A stretch of 64,000 bases of DNA from Alloascoidea africana. Lineage: Eukaryota > Ascomycota > Alloascoideomycetes > Alloascoideales > Alloascoideaceae. Position 1 is the first letter of the stretch. Every line of letters starts with the position of its first letter. Made by a program: the position numbers and the translations under genes. The notes under the pieces are model-generated. The model worked only from the letters and a program-made list of their open reading frames with translations, searched no databases and had not been told where the DNA came from. The DNA lies in NCBI GenBank assembly GCA_030581615.1, contig JAKTTT010000042.1, positions 124,001 through 188,000 of the forward strand, read 5' to 3'. Positions 46,401 through 56,406 of the stretch are shown here, one piece after another.

Positions 46401-47813
46401 ATGGTGGAGTCTGAAGCCGAGGGGAAAAGTCTCCCCGAAGACTGTAAGTGAGTTCTAGTTTGGTTTTCAGGATGAAATTAACAGGAGGATTTAGTGCTTA
46501 AAGAGTCTGTTGATGACGGGTCTTCTCCATTGTCCGAGGTAAATACTCCATCTCCAATCGACATGAAAGAGGACCATCGAGAGGTATCACCGAAACAAAA
46601 AGAAATCGGAGTCGTGGCAGAGAAAAAAGGAGACACAAACTCACAGGCCGAAGAGCACCTCGACATTTCCGATGTTTCTGAGCTTAGCGATGTTGATGAT
46701 TCGGAGGCGGAAACAGAACCAGCGGATGACTGCCCAAATCCCAGAGTTCGATACAAACGAATTGCGTTTATCGGGGGCTCAGAAAACGATCAAACGACGA
46801 GTAAGAATGACATGCAAACTAGTAAATCTGAAGAAAGTACATACAAGACTACAGATAGTTCGGTAGAAAGGGACGCCGGATTGAGAGAAAAACCTGCTGA
46901 AGGTTTGGCGAGAAACCGCAAGACCGAAGCATCTGATGAGACAAAACATTTGCAGTCAACTTCCGGGATAACCGATTTTTCTCGAAAACGAAAAAGCGAG
47001 AACATGAATGGACTTGATAACCTCCCAAAGTCAAAAAAGCAGAAAGAAGACCAACCGGGAGGATCAATATCACAAGACAATAATGATAAGAATTCAACTG
47101 ACAAACCAAACAATTACCCCAGTGGGGTAACTGACGAAGAAGACTCTACTTCTTTACCATGTAAAACTGATAGCCAGATTCAGAATGAAGGAAAAGAGCC
47201 AGATAACGAAGTTACAGGGAAAAAACCTTCTGATGATTATGAGGATGTCGAATTGAAACTACGGAAAGAAGCTATCACACTTTTAACTGAAATTGAGGTA
47301 GAGTTTGCAGAGTTAAGGGATAGACTATACCAAGATAAAATGACAAAATATGAAACAGAGATAAAAATGTGTATGAACGGGACACATCCACAACTGGCAG
47401 AAGTATATGAAGTTATTTATGCTCATAGAGATCGCGAAATACAAAGGGCACAGAAGAGCCGACAGTACAGACTCCAATGCATTGGCAATCAGGCAAAAGC
47501 GTACAGGGTGCAATTACACCAACAATTTCTAAAAGACCAGGGAGACGTTAGACTGGACCTTCTCCGCTCGACAACGGAAGAATGGTATGAGGTGAACCGG
47601 GAACGCAGGTCAATGGATGCGCTTGTTCCGGATTTTGTTTTGATGCCTTCTGAAGATCGTGAAGTTGAAATGGACAGAAGAAGGGCACTGAATAGTGAGA
47701 TATCAACTCTATCTGGATTAAACAGACACTATGGCTTTCCCCTAGCACCGGAAATTAGACCGGCATCGAGAAACATGATCGAAGAGGATTTTATTGCTTT
47801 GGGCCTTCGATAA
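46401..47813 (+). CDS. DEP1: Sds3/Dep1-family subunit of Rpd3L deacetylase complex
   Basis: Predicted 453-aa nuclear protein in two exons (46401-46443 and 46495-47813). The intron of 51 nt (donor GTAAGT, branch TTAAC, acceptor TTTAG) joins MVESEAEGKSLPED to LLKESVDDG. Other acceptors bring in stops or break the frame. The first ~270 residues are acidic and disordered. The Sds3-like domain follows, with EFAELRDRLYQDKM, GTHPQL, ERD/HRDREIQRAQ, and STTEEWYEVNRERRSMD. Dep1, Sds3 and BRMS1 share this domain and scaffold the Sin3-Rpd3 histone deacetylase. The long acidic N-terminus and the HPQL..VY segment favour Dep1 over Sds3, but this is not certain. Confidence 0.8.
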
Positions 47814-47984
47814 AATCTGACGCCACTGTTTGTGGTCTAATTTTCGACACTATGCCCATTATAGTAGACATGTATCACTAGTACTAATAGTATGAGACTT
47901 ATCGTCTTGGGAATAGAAGTTACCCCGACTAATGTTTTATGAAGTCCCCACAGAATCTATTGAGCAGTTCATAAGAAGCAGATC

Positions 47985-48512
47985 ATGGAGAAAACAACAG
48001 AATATAAGCAATTTGAAGAATTCCCATGGGATACTGATGACGAGTTTCAGGTAAACTATTTCTGTGCAAGTTTCTCAGCTGATCTAGATCGGTGAATGTT
48101 CTAACTCTGAGTGCACTTTCAGCAAGGCCTTCAAATGATCATAGAGACTGTTACCAAGTCATCAGATACTGTAAAGGAAGAGGAGAAAGATGCGCTTATC
48201 TTACAAGCAAAGCAATTTTTTTATTTAAAGAAGAGAAATGTTTCAATAGACTTAGACGACTATAAAAGTTGGAAGAACTCAACTTCCGAGACGCAAAGCG
48301 CAACAGAGCTGAGAGCTGAACATTCTGATAAAGCCAACGAAAGCGCATCTAACGTCGATCCACCTCCATATTCTTCGAACTATCAGCAGATAGTTGAGCT
48401 TATTCTATCAGGAAAACCGATCCCTGGAATTCAGAATGTTCCTAACATTGTACTTAAGAATGCATCGTCGCCTTCAGAGGTAAAACAAAGAAAGAAACCA
48501 TGGGAAATATGA
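47985..48512 (+). CDS. PEX39-like peroxisomal import factor (KPWE motif)
   Basis: Small soluble protein of 151 aa in two exons (47985-48050 and 48123-48512). The intron has donor GTAAAC, branch TTCTAACTC and acceptor TTTCAG, phase 0. It starts MEKTTEYKQFEEFPWDTDDE, continues with a helical QGLQMI segment, carries GKPIPGIQNVPNI, and ends with KPWE at residues 147-150. This arrangement resembles yeast Yjr012c/Pex39, recently described as a Pex7-binding factor that uses a K/R-PWE motif shared with Pex13. If correct it acts in PTS2 protein import in the cytosol and at the peroxisome. The family assignment rests on motif recall. Confidence 0.6.
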
Positions 48513-48709
48513 CTTTATGGATGAATTCCTAAATGGAAACTATATATATATTGAAATTTCTACTGACCATCAAACTGTGCATACCTTTTTGCTTCTGTTC
48601 GATTCTTTGATGATCACCCAAGATGCAGATGGGTGGTTGGGTGTTAGATCAACTACTTTGAAAAACCTGAAAAAAAAATGAAATAGAAAGTAAAGTCTAC
48701 TTTTTAGAC

Positions 48710-49976
48710 ATGCCGACAGAATTAGAAGAGGTAGAGAACTACTGATATATGCTATTCTTGAAGTTCAAACTAATATAATTGTGCACATCTAGCTGGTAGG
48801 ATTCTTGCACAGTCCTCAACCTGCAGTGAGGCAGATTGCAATTGACAATTTGGTTGGCTATTCAACAGGAGAAAATGCAGCTGTATTCAAAATTGAAGAT
48901 TATCGGGCTATAAAGGATCTAAAGATTCTAGCCAGAGAAAAGAATGTAGGAGCAACTTGTCGTTTCTTCCTGATTGCGAGAAAGAACACAATTTAACTAT
49001 TTCTGCGCTTCTAGCGAACCTTGGCCTCTCAAGCACTGACGATTTTGGTGAATCTATGCGATGACCCAGTGGCACTGGAAAGAACAGCAAGCGACAATAA
49101 ATTTATGGAATTCATTGCAACTTCTGTTTGTGTAAGTTTAGTGGAAAGACCGAACAAAGTGGTTAAAGACTAACGCCCATGAAGAACATTGAAGAAAAAA
49201 ATGCTGATCTGATGTGCATCCTATTGGCAAATATGGCAAAACATGACAATATTGTAAAGATATTCGATATTGTTCAGGAAAATCTAAATAAAGACATATT
49301 CAAATCAAAAAAAGTTTTAGATTCGCTGATGGATTGTTTCGTCAAAGGGGGTGATCGATCCATAAATAAGTTTGCAAACTACGACTATTTATCATACTTC
49401 TTTGCAGACTTGTCAAAGCATATCAAGGGAAGAGAGTATTTTATCACACAACAGGATTACGATACTGTCGTTCCGCTCACAAAATTGCTAGTTTTCACTG
49501 AAAAGTATGACAATAAGATTCGACGCGAGGGCGTGGCATCGACAATCAAAAACTCGCTCTTTGCAGTCGATTCACACGAGACTCTACTACAAGATGAACA
49601 AATTAATATTCTTCCATATCTTCTTTTACCATTAGCTGGTCCCGAGACACTGGATGATGACGAAATGTTTGCGCTACCCGATGAGTTGCAACTCCTACCT
49701 GATGATAAGAAACGAGAACCATTGCCAGCTATTCAGTGTGTGCATGTGGAAAGTCTACTACTTCTGTGCACAACGAGAAAGTGCCGAGAATACCTACGGA
49801 CGAAAAGCGTGTATCCCATTATCAGGGAGCTGCACAAGTCTTCTACAAACGAGGAAGTTCAGGATAGATGCGACAGAATCGTCCAGATGCTGATGAGAGA
49901 CGAAGCGTCGGAGACAAAAGTTGAAGAAGTTGAAGAAAGTGATGAAGAGGATTATGAAATTACAGAAATAGCTTAG
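48710..49976 (+). CDS. HGH1: Hgh1-like armadillo chaperone for eEF2
   Basis: Cytosolic armadillo-repeat protein of about 360 aa that, in Saccharomyces, works with TRiC to fold elongation factor 2. I resolve four exons: 48710-48730, 48793-48945, 49015-49131 and 49185-49976. Introns of 62, 69 and 53 nt show donors GTAGAG, GTAGGA, GTAAGT and branches ACTAAT, TTTAAC, GACTAAC. The protein begins [15 protein letters not shown] and passes through [36 protein letters not shown] and [18 protein letters not shown]. It then carries the [14 protein letters not shown] and PLAGPE blocks, all typical of Hgh1 (DUF383/DUF384). An acidic tail ends it. The 21-nt first exon alone supplies the start codon. Confidence 0.92.
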
Positions 49977-50050
49977 ACAAGTTATAGAGCTGAATGAACA
50001 AATCTTTTCCCTACTGAGCATACTAATACATTATGAAACAAAGCTATATG

Positions 50051-50844
50051 TTATATCGGTTTGATCTGAGTTGTTCTGTTAGAACGAGTTTTAAGTTGCC
50101 GCATGAAGTTAACGATGCTTACCTTGAAATTTAGCGATATGAGAGAGAATACAATTGCCTTGAGATCCTGTATCAAATAGTAAAACACTCTCAATCCTTC
50201 AGGATCATCGCTATTTTGAACATCTGTCAAAGATCCAATTTTTGCTGTCTTTATTTCATATCCCATTAGTTCATTAAAGCTTTTGATCCAAACGTTGCTG
50301 TACTTACTTGAAAATTAATATGATACCGTCCGTGTCGAACCTCTAATTCTTGTTTCCCATCTCGATTTTTAGGTGGCCATTTGGAGTCGCTCTCTCTGAA
50401 ATATCAGGTTAACAATCGATTTCTTCCCTCCCAATTTTCCAACGTTCTTTTTTCATAAACATCTTACTTTAGAATTTCGCTGTCTGTTATAATCTTTTTT
50501 ATCTGATCAACCGTCAAAGAGCTTAGAAAAACTAGGTGAAAAGTTTAGCAACACGACAAAGAATATACCCCATAAACCAACACATACGCTCTTTTCGAAT
50601 CAAGGAATCCTTTCTGTAATTGGAGTTGTTTGCATATCTTAGAGTTGCCATCTTGCCGTCCGGTTGTAATTGTACATCAAATTCTAAGCGTCAAAGGTTA
50701 GTTTTCTGGAATGGGTGATGCGCTCACAAAGCACATACCTAGAAATTCATGCCCAAACCGCCCCTGGTGACCAGAGTAATATCGAAGATAAAAGGGCTCA
50801 ACTATCTCCTCTCTTTTTACAGATTTTCCTTCTGGCTCTGGCAT
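50051..50844 (-). CDS. MAGO: Mago nashi, exon-junction complex core
   Basis: Partner of Y14 in the exon junction complex, nuclear and cytoplasmic. I resolve six exons: 50739-50844, 50588-50683, 50468-50531, 50308-50395, 50123-50248 and 50051-50065. Phases agree and sum to 165 codons (164 aa). Motifs appear in order: [84 protein letters not shown], and a terminal FK-IKPI whose last four residues plus stop form a 15-nt exon. A short acidic N-terminal extension ([17 protein letters not shown]) precedes the family core. Saccharomyces lacks this gene, so its presence fits an intron-rich yeast. It is divergent from TyrRS with about 170 bases between. Confidence 0.95.
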
Positions 50845-50927
50845 TTCTAACTGTGCTCTTGCTCCTGCCCCTGTCTGAAAAGCCTTGGAGAAGCTGAACA
50901 ATAGGTTAATGGTGGAAACGTCCGTAT

Positions 50928-50933
50928 CACGTG
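50928..50933. promoter_or_regulatory. CACGTG in MAGO/TyrRS divergent promoter
   Basis: The site lies midway in the ~173-base gap between the MAGO ATG (50844) and the TyrRS ATG (51018), and could serve both genes. Confidence 0.4.
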
Positions 50934-51017
50934 GTTCGACGATCTAAGGGCTTTTTTCAAAGATATGAATCATACCCAGCCAACTTGACAATCAAAGAAA
51001 AATCAGACAAAAAAAAC

Positions 51018-52361
51018 ATGTCCGAGCCTGTTGTTGATCCACAAGAAGCTTATGCCCTTATAACGAAAAATCTGCAAGAAGTCTTGAATGCCCAGATTAT
51101 TAAGAATGTCTTGGAGGTAGAAAAGAGGCCACTGAAAATCTATTGGGGTATGGCTTACTTTGTTTAGTCCGTGTGGTTTGAATGCTTTTTTCTAATAAAG
51201 ATGGTTCACCTTTAGGAACGGCTCCCACTGGTAGACCTCACTGTGGTTACTTTGTCGCAATGACAAAGTTGGCACATTTCTTGAAAGCTGGTTGCCATGT
51301 AATTGTCCTCCTAGCCGACTTGCATGCCTTTTTGGATAATATGAAGGCTCCTTTGGAGGTTGTTCAATACAGAGCGAAATACTACGAGAAAATTATAAAG
51401 TCTGTATTGAGATCAATAAATGTGCCTATTGACAAGCTTCAGTTTGTTGTTGGTAGAGATTATCAGTTGTCAGCAGAGTACACTATGGATATTTTCAAAC
51501 TCAGCAATGTTGTCTCTCAGAATGATGCCAAAAGGGCTGGAGCAGACGTAGTGAAACAGGTTAGCAATCCACTTCTAAGTGGTCTAATCTACCCTCTAAT
51601 GCAGGCTCTTGACGAACAGCATTTGGGCGTGGACGCTCAGTTTGGTGGTGTTGACCAAAGAAAGATTTTTGTCCTGGCCGAGGAGAATCTCCCTTCTCTT
51701 GGGTATAAAAAGAGAGCACATCTTATGAATCCAATGGTCCCTGGTCTTGGTCAAGGAGGGTATGTTGTGTTTTCATTATCACTTATAAAGGATCCAGAAT
51801 GTTAACGTCTCGTCTAGTAAAATGTCAGCTTCCGACCCAAATTCCAAGATTGACCTGGTTGAACAACCAAAGCAGGTAAAGAAGAAGATTGGAAGCGCCT
51901 ACTGTGCACCCGGAGAAGTTGAAGGGAATGGTCTGATAGCATTTGTTGAATATGTCATTTTCCCGGTATCTGAGTTGGTCGATGGTAAACCCTCCTTCTT
52001 CATCAACCGCCCCGAGCAATATGGAGGGCCCATAACATATGAATCGGTGGAAACTCTCAAGAAAGAGTATAGTGAAAATATTCTTTCTCCCCAAGACTTG
52101 AAGCTTGGTGTTGTGGATGCTATGAATAAGCTCCTCGATCCTATTCGAACAGACTTTGAGAACGATCCGGAGTTCAGAGAGGCCAGTGAACTTGGATATC
52201 CCGCTCCAACGAAACCTGAAAAGAAGAAGAAGAAGGAAAAGAAAAATAAGGGTTCGCGTTATCCAGGTGCTGTGCAATCTGCCGCAAAGACTGAAGCAAA
52301 CGGTAGTGCCACATCTGAACCTGAACAAAAAAGCACACCTGTTGAAGCCCAGCTCACATAG
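51018..52361 (+). CDS. TYS1: Cytosolic tyrosyl-tRNA synthetase
   Basis: Class I aminoacyl-tRNA synthetase of about 405 aa that charges tRNA-Tyr. There are three exons, 51018-51147, 51216-51759 and 51818-52361. Intron 1 has donor GTATGG and acceptor TTTAG; intron 2 has donor GTATGT, branch TTAAC and acceptor TCTAG, with phases that fit. The HIGH-type motif is [10 protein letters not shown], assembled across the first junction (YWG-TAPTG). The KMSKS loop is KMSAS, completed by the second junction ([15 protein letters not shown]). Tyrosine-pocket residues in [19 protein letters not shown] are typical. The C-terminus has a Lys-rich stretch and a Ser/Thr-rich tail. The ATG at 51018 gives the standard [15 protein letters not shown] start. 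Confidence 0.95.
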
Positions 52362-52678
52362 GTAAATATGTTTGTAGACTTTTACTTTTATAACATTTTT
52401 TGTCAAGAGGTCGTGGTTTAATTACCTTTTGTCTGCTCGGATTACCATTGTTTTACGTTTACCGATTGTTTTAGACACATTTCGTGGGGCCATATTAGCG
52501 GGTTAGTTTTGTAACCAAACCTTATACCTCAAATGAATGCGAGAGCCCATGGATGAGACTCTTTTTGCTTTCCCATCTGTCCATACCCCATTTAACACTG
52601 CCTCATCTTCTATTCCTCCCACCATAACATTTACCAAGGAATAACTAGTTAGAGAAGAAGAATACGAAACTTATAGAT
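52362..52678. other. Intergenic, no gene seen
   Basis: 317 bases between TYS1 and the tropomyosin gene; it holds the tropomyosin promoter. No distinct motif was noted. Confidence 0.6.
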
Positions 52679-53418
52679 ATGGATAAATTACGAGAGGTAT
52701 GTTCGTATATTTGATCTAGCTTTTGAAGTGGAATGTGAGCCCAGAAGCCAACGGTGATAAGTGGTGAGGTGGTCAATTAATAGACGCGTGGATGCCTTTG
52801 CAATGCCCAAACTTCAATGCTGGAGAGAGATTTTGATTGCACAATGTGGTTGTTGACGCTCAATGGGCCAATATTCTAAAAGAATTTCAAGTTTCTGCCA
52901 ACTGCGTTTGAATCAGGATGTGAAGGAAATATACTAACAGATAATGATAGAAAATCAGTTCTTTGAAGGCGGAAGTTGAAAACTCCCAGATAAAAGCTGA
53001 TGATGCCTCAGACAAGGTCAAAAGCTTGGAAGAGGAAATTTCTACCAAAGAGCACGAGATCAAATCTTTCCAGCACAAGAATGGACTCTTAGAAGAACAG
53101 ATTGAAAAACTAGAAACCACAATTGCTGAAAGCAAAAGCTCTTTGGAAGATTTTTCTTCTCTCAAGACATCTAATGAAGGCTTTATCAAGAAGAATGGTT
53201 TGTTAGAGGATGAGCTGGAGGAATCGGATAAGAAGCTGAAAGAGGCCACAGATGCGCTTCGCGAAACAGACATCAAGGCAGAGCAATTAGAGCGAAAGGC
53301 TGCCGCGTTGGAAAAAGAGAAAGATGAATGGGAGAAAAAGTTTGAAGAGTTGGCTGAGCGATATGCTACCACAAAGTCCGAACTGGAAGACATTTCCCAA
53401 CAGTTGGATGCCATCTAG
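52679..53418 (+). CDS. TPM1: Tropomyosin
   Basis: Coiled-coil protein that coats formin-made actin cables. Exon 1 is only 18 nt (52679-52696, MDKLRE). A 254-nt intron follows (donor GTATGT, branch TACTAAC, acceptor GATAG), and exon 2 runs 52951-53418. The product is 161 aa, the same length as Saccharomyces Tpm2 and fission-yeast Cdc8. It starts MDKLREKISSLKAEVE and is heptad-patterned throughout, with LEEDLEESD-like LEDELEESDKKLKEATD and KAEQLERKAAALEKEKDEWE blocks. CTG codons fall at conserved Leu heptad positions, which supports the standard code. The stop is TAG at 53416-53418 followed by CAA TCG. The same frame stays open afterwards and encodes a possible membrane tail, listed separately. 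Confidence 0.95.
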
Positions 53419-53574
53419 CAATCGGAATTTGCAAAAGGAAATGAGGATGGCGATAGTGATGCTCATAGTGGGAAAGGAGACGATAAAGATGACACCAACA
53501 TTACAAGCAATGGTTTTGGAAACCCTTGGCTCATTCTAATAGTTCTTATCGTGTATTGGCTCAAAGAAATATGA
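53419..53574 (+). other. Possible readthrough extension of tropomyosin with membrane tail
   Basis: Directly after the tropomyosin TAG the frame continues for 51 codons to TGA at 53572-53574. The predicted extension has an acidic, Gly/Ser/Asp-rich linker (QSEFAKGNEDGDSD...), then PWLILIVLIVYWL and a short KEI end. This is the layout of a tail-anchored membrane protein. The stop context UAG-CAA-UCG matches the leaky UAG-CAR-YYA pattern except at the last base. No splice pair that would skip the stop was found. Alternatives are a chance open frame (roughly 1 in 12 for 51 codons before considering composition) or a recently truncated longer gene. Confidence 0.5.
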
Positions 53575-54265
53575 ATATACTAGACCGCTTGCAAGTATAG
53601 ACCTTTTTTGTATGCTCTTCTCTTAAGTATAGAATTTATTCCTACTGTAAAGCATGTGGTGGGGACGTTGTGTGAAAAGCCAATTAGCTTCTATTTTTAC
53701 TATCTAAGAGGAAATGAGTTCAAATCTTGTAAAAGATCCTAAGATACATTCTAAGTTGGGTTAGACAAATTGGTGCCCTCGTTAACACTCCATAGTTTGG
53801 CGTTTCTGGGTTTCTCGGTTTATCAGTGAGCACTGGAGCGAGAATATGTCCAGAAACGGGGTTTGCTGACATCGCTATCATGACCAGATGATTGGTTATG
53901 ATCTTCATGATCATCCTTGCAAGCAGAAAGAAATAGAAGAGTGATGGATGGACAGTATGAGATGAATATCTAAAGAGGAAGAAGAGAAGTAGAATGTGAA
54001 GGAAGGAAGAAGTCAAACACACACAAAGAATATATAGAGTAAGTAGAATCCATAAGGAATTATCGAAACTTGACTCTTTTAGGCTCACAATCCTGGACAT
54101 TGCTCACAACTCCCGCAATCGCGTCTCTGTATTCAGTGTTATAGAGGACCAGCAAGTATATAGCACAGCATCGGCACACCGAGAGAATTGCCATAACAGC
54201 GAAAGCATAGCTAAGTAACAATTCGGGTACCTGCTCGTAGGCCTATGATAAGCTGAGCAACAGTC
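53575..54265. other. Intergenic with LTR-like stretch
   Basis: About 690 bases between tropomyosin and the APH-like gene. It contains candidate solo-LTR copy B and otherwise only unsupported short frames. Confidence 0.5.
53940..54095 (+). repeat. Candidate degenerate solo LTR (copy B)
   Basis: It has the same motif order as copy A near 13.9 kb: a purine-rich run with GGAAGGAAGAAG, AATATATAGAG, TAGAATCCATAAG and CTCTTTTAGGCTCACA. The two copies are clearly related but diverged. It is probably an old LTR fossil of a Ty-like element, lying at the left side of the foreign-looking APH segment. Confidence 0.3.
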
Positions 54266-55331
54266 TCAGATATTAGACAACATGAAATATATCCACGGGT
54301 GGTAAAACCTCTCATCATCCACTGTATCAATGACCTCAGGCAGATAACTGGTATGCCATTCCTCTTGAAGGGCAGAATTGAACTCCTCATCCACAATACC
54401 TACCCGCCGTGCCTTACAATACTCCCAATACGAAGGATACCATCCTGATTGGCCCCAATCAAGAATTCCCACAACCTTTGGGTTAGGGCCATACGATAAT
54501 AGTATATTAGGCGGACAGAGATCGTTATGGGTAAAACTAATTGGAATATCACCGCTAATGTCGATTCCACATATATCATGGAACTTTTGCACCGCATTTG
54601 CGCCTAGGAACGGCCCTACACGCTCTGGCTGGCCAGCAACGAAAATATCGTTTAGCGGGCGCTTTCCTACACTCCCTATTTATATTGGATTAGACTAAAT
54701 GGGATATAGCAAGGCCATCGTATGATATCTTACCAATATATCTGTCTGATTCTTGGGTCAAAGCCCTCCAAGCATTCACCATATATCTTAGTTCCTTGCA
54801 GACAGCCTGCCGTTCGGTTTCATTCATGGAGCTAAATCTTGCCTGTAGAGTATCACCCTCGATCAAAGACATATATATGAACTGTTGGCCACTATCTTTA
54901 GTCCAACCAAAGACCTCAGGGACTGGGACACGACCTTGTAGCCGCTCACGCATCAACACCTGGGCCTCGACCTCGGCGATAGTAACGTCGACCCCATACT
55001 TGACGGCTAGTCCCAGAGATGGGATGATAACGGGGGGTGGATGGTTCAAGGATGCGGCACGGTAGTGGCCAGAGGCCTCATTCAAGGCTCTGATCTCTAC
55101 AGGCGAGGGTAGCGCGGGCGCTCTGCGCTCTTGGAAGAAACTGGACTGGGGGAAGACCTTGGCGATTGGCGTCGGTGCTGAGCACGCGCTTAGCTCTGGG
55201 GACTCATGGCCAGTGTTTCCGGGCGTTAGATGTGATGCTGAGTTGAGATTCCTTGACGAAATATGAGACATAGCCGTCCTGGTTGGTGACCTGGAGTTTT
55301 CTGCTAAGGTTGACCGCCTAGTCAGGACCAT
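54266..55331 (-). CDS. APH-family phosphotransferase, filamentous-fungus-like (probable transfer)
   Basis: Predicted small-molecule kinase of 335 aa with the aminoglycoside/choline kinase fold. Exons are 54734-55331 and 54266-54675; the 58-nt intron has donor GTAAGA, branch CTAAT and acceptor ATAG, giving YIGSVGKRP across the junction. Motifs: nucleotide-loop region with LAVKYG and Glu in EVEAQVLMRER, VPVPEVFGW, YMSLIEGDTL, the catalytic loop FTHNDLCPPNILL, and the metal motif GILDWGQSGWYPSYWEY. These are typical of large gene families in filamentous ascomycetes, not yeasts. GC is visibly higher than in neighbouring genes. I therefore infer horizontal acquisition. The open frame looks intact. 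The substrate is unknown; drug resistance should not be assumed. Confidence 0.85.
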
Positions 55332-56406
55332 GATGACACCACAACGACCCGCTTGCCCCAGGCACCTGAGACTTGGTTGAACCAACACAAAAAACAAACA
55401 AGCCAACAACCTTAGAAAATCGAGATTCAGTCCATATGACTGTATTCAGACAATATAGGGGTTGTGACACCAGCCGATCAGCTCAACAACCGATAAGTCT
55501 AAAACGGAAATGGAAACTCGGCTTTTGTATTTTTTCTTAAATAAATTCACTTTCACCTTGTATATTTTTTTCAAAATGAATCCAAATTGTTTACCTAATC
55601 TTTCTCTTGCCATTGAGGGCTACTACAGAAATAAAAAATCGCTTCGCCAAATTGCCAAAGATCATGAAGTCCCCTTACTACTTTACATGGAAGACTTAAT
55701 GGTTCATTCGTGATTGATACGGAATAGACGTGATTATATTGCTTTCTTTAGCTTTACTCTATACCGTGTTGTTGTTTCTTTGAGGAGATAACGAATATAT
55801 TAGAAGGTTGTAAAAGAATAGAAGTATGTAAGGATTGGCTATATAAAGTAGTGAACAAATATAATTTATGTTAGAACTTGAACAAATTTGGAGATACTGT
55901 TTAAAGTAATCTGGACAAGAAGGTGTAATTGTTTAAGAAAGTAAGATGAATGAATGCAGAGGATTTACTCAGTTTTACAATTAATGATAAGACAACTTAT
56001 ATTGATTCAAATATTAGAACTATTTGAATCAATTTTAGCTTTAAAAAGTATAAATTTTGTAAAGTCATTGCTTAACACTTGGATCGGAAACCCCATTGAT
56101 TGTTCGTCGGCTACAGGTTGAGTAAGTGCAATGCTATGAAAAGACAGGCTAGCTTAAAGTTTCTATTATATCCTTAACTAGTTAATTTCTAATTTCAGTC
56201 TACAGCTACTCTTGAAAAATCAGCCAAGAATGTTGGCATAGTAATAAAGTATGCCAAGAAAACTAGAAAAAAGCTTGGGTTTTTAGCAGATCATATAATA
56301 TCATTTTCATTCATGTCTATAAAGTGAAGGCTACCGACACAAACATTTTCATCAAGAGATAAATAATAGTCGTATATAGCACAAAGCATCTAAGAGAGCT
56401 TCAAAA
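55332..56406. other. AT-rich interval right of APH gene
   Basis: About 1.1 kb, very AT-rich. It holds one short HTH-like open frame, listed separately. I see no other coding signal. Confidence 0.5.
55576..55713 (+). CDS. Short HTH-like ORF, possible Pogo/psq transposase scrap
   Basis: A 45-aa frame from ATG 55576-55578. The segment AIEGYYRNKKSLRQIAKDHEVP has the spacing of the psq-type helix-turn-helix found at the N-terminus of Pogo/Fot1 DNA transposases (a pattern like ...SLRAAAKEYGVPxSTL), but the continuation after VP does not match. If real it is a small fragment left by a DNA transposon next to the transferred-looking gene. It could equally be chance. Confidence 0.25.
   Translation: MNPNCLPNLSLAIEGYYRNKKSLRQIAKDHEVPLLLYMEDLMVHS

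Noticed and set aside
53324-53418. Alternative intron removing the tropomyosin stop
   Set aside because: No GTATGT/GTAAGT-like donor with a CTAAC branch is present before the TAG, and the removed sequence would be conserved coiled coil.
55333-55409. N-terminal extension of the APH-like protein to 55409
   Set aside because: It would require a non-ATG start; ATG 55329-55331 is available.
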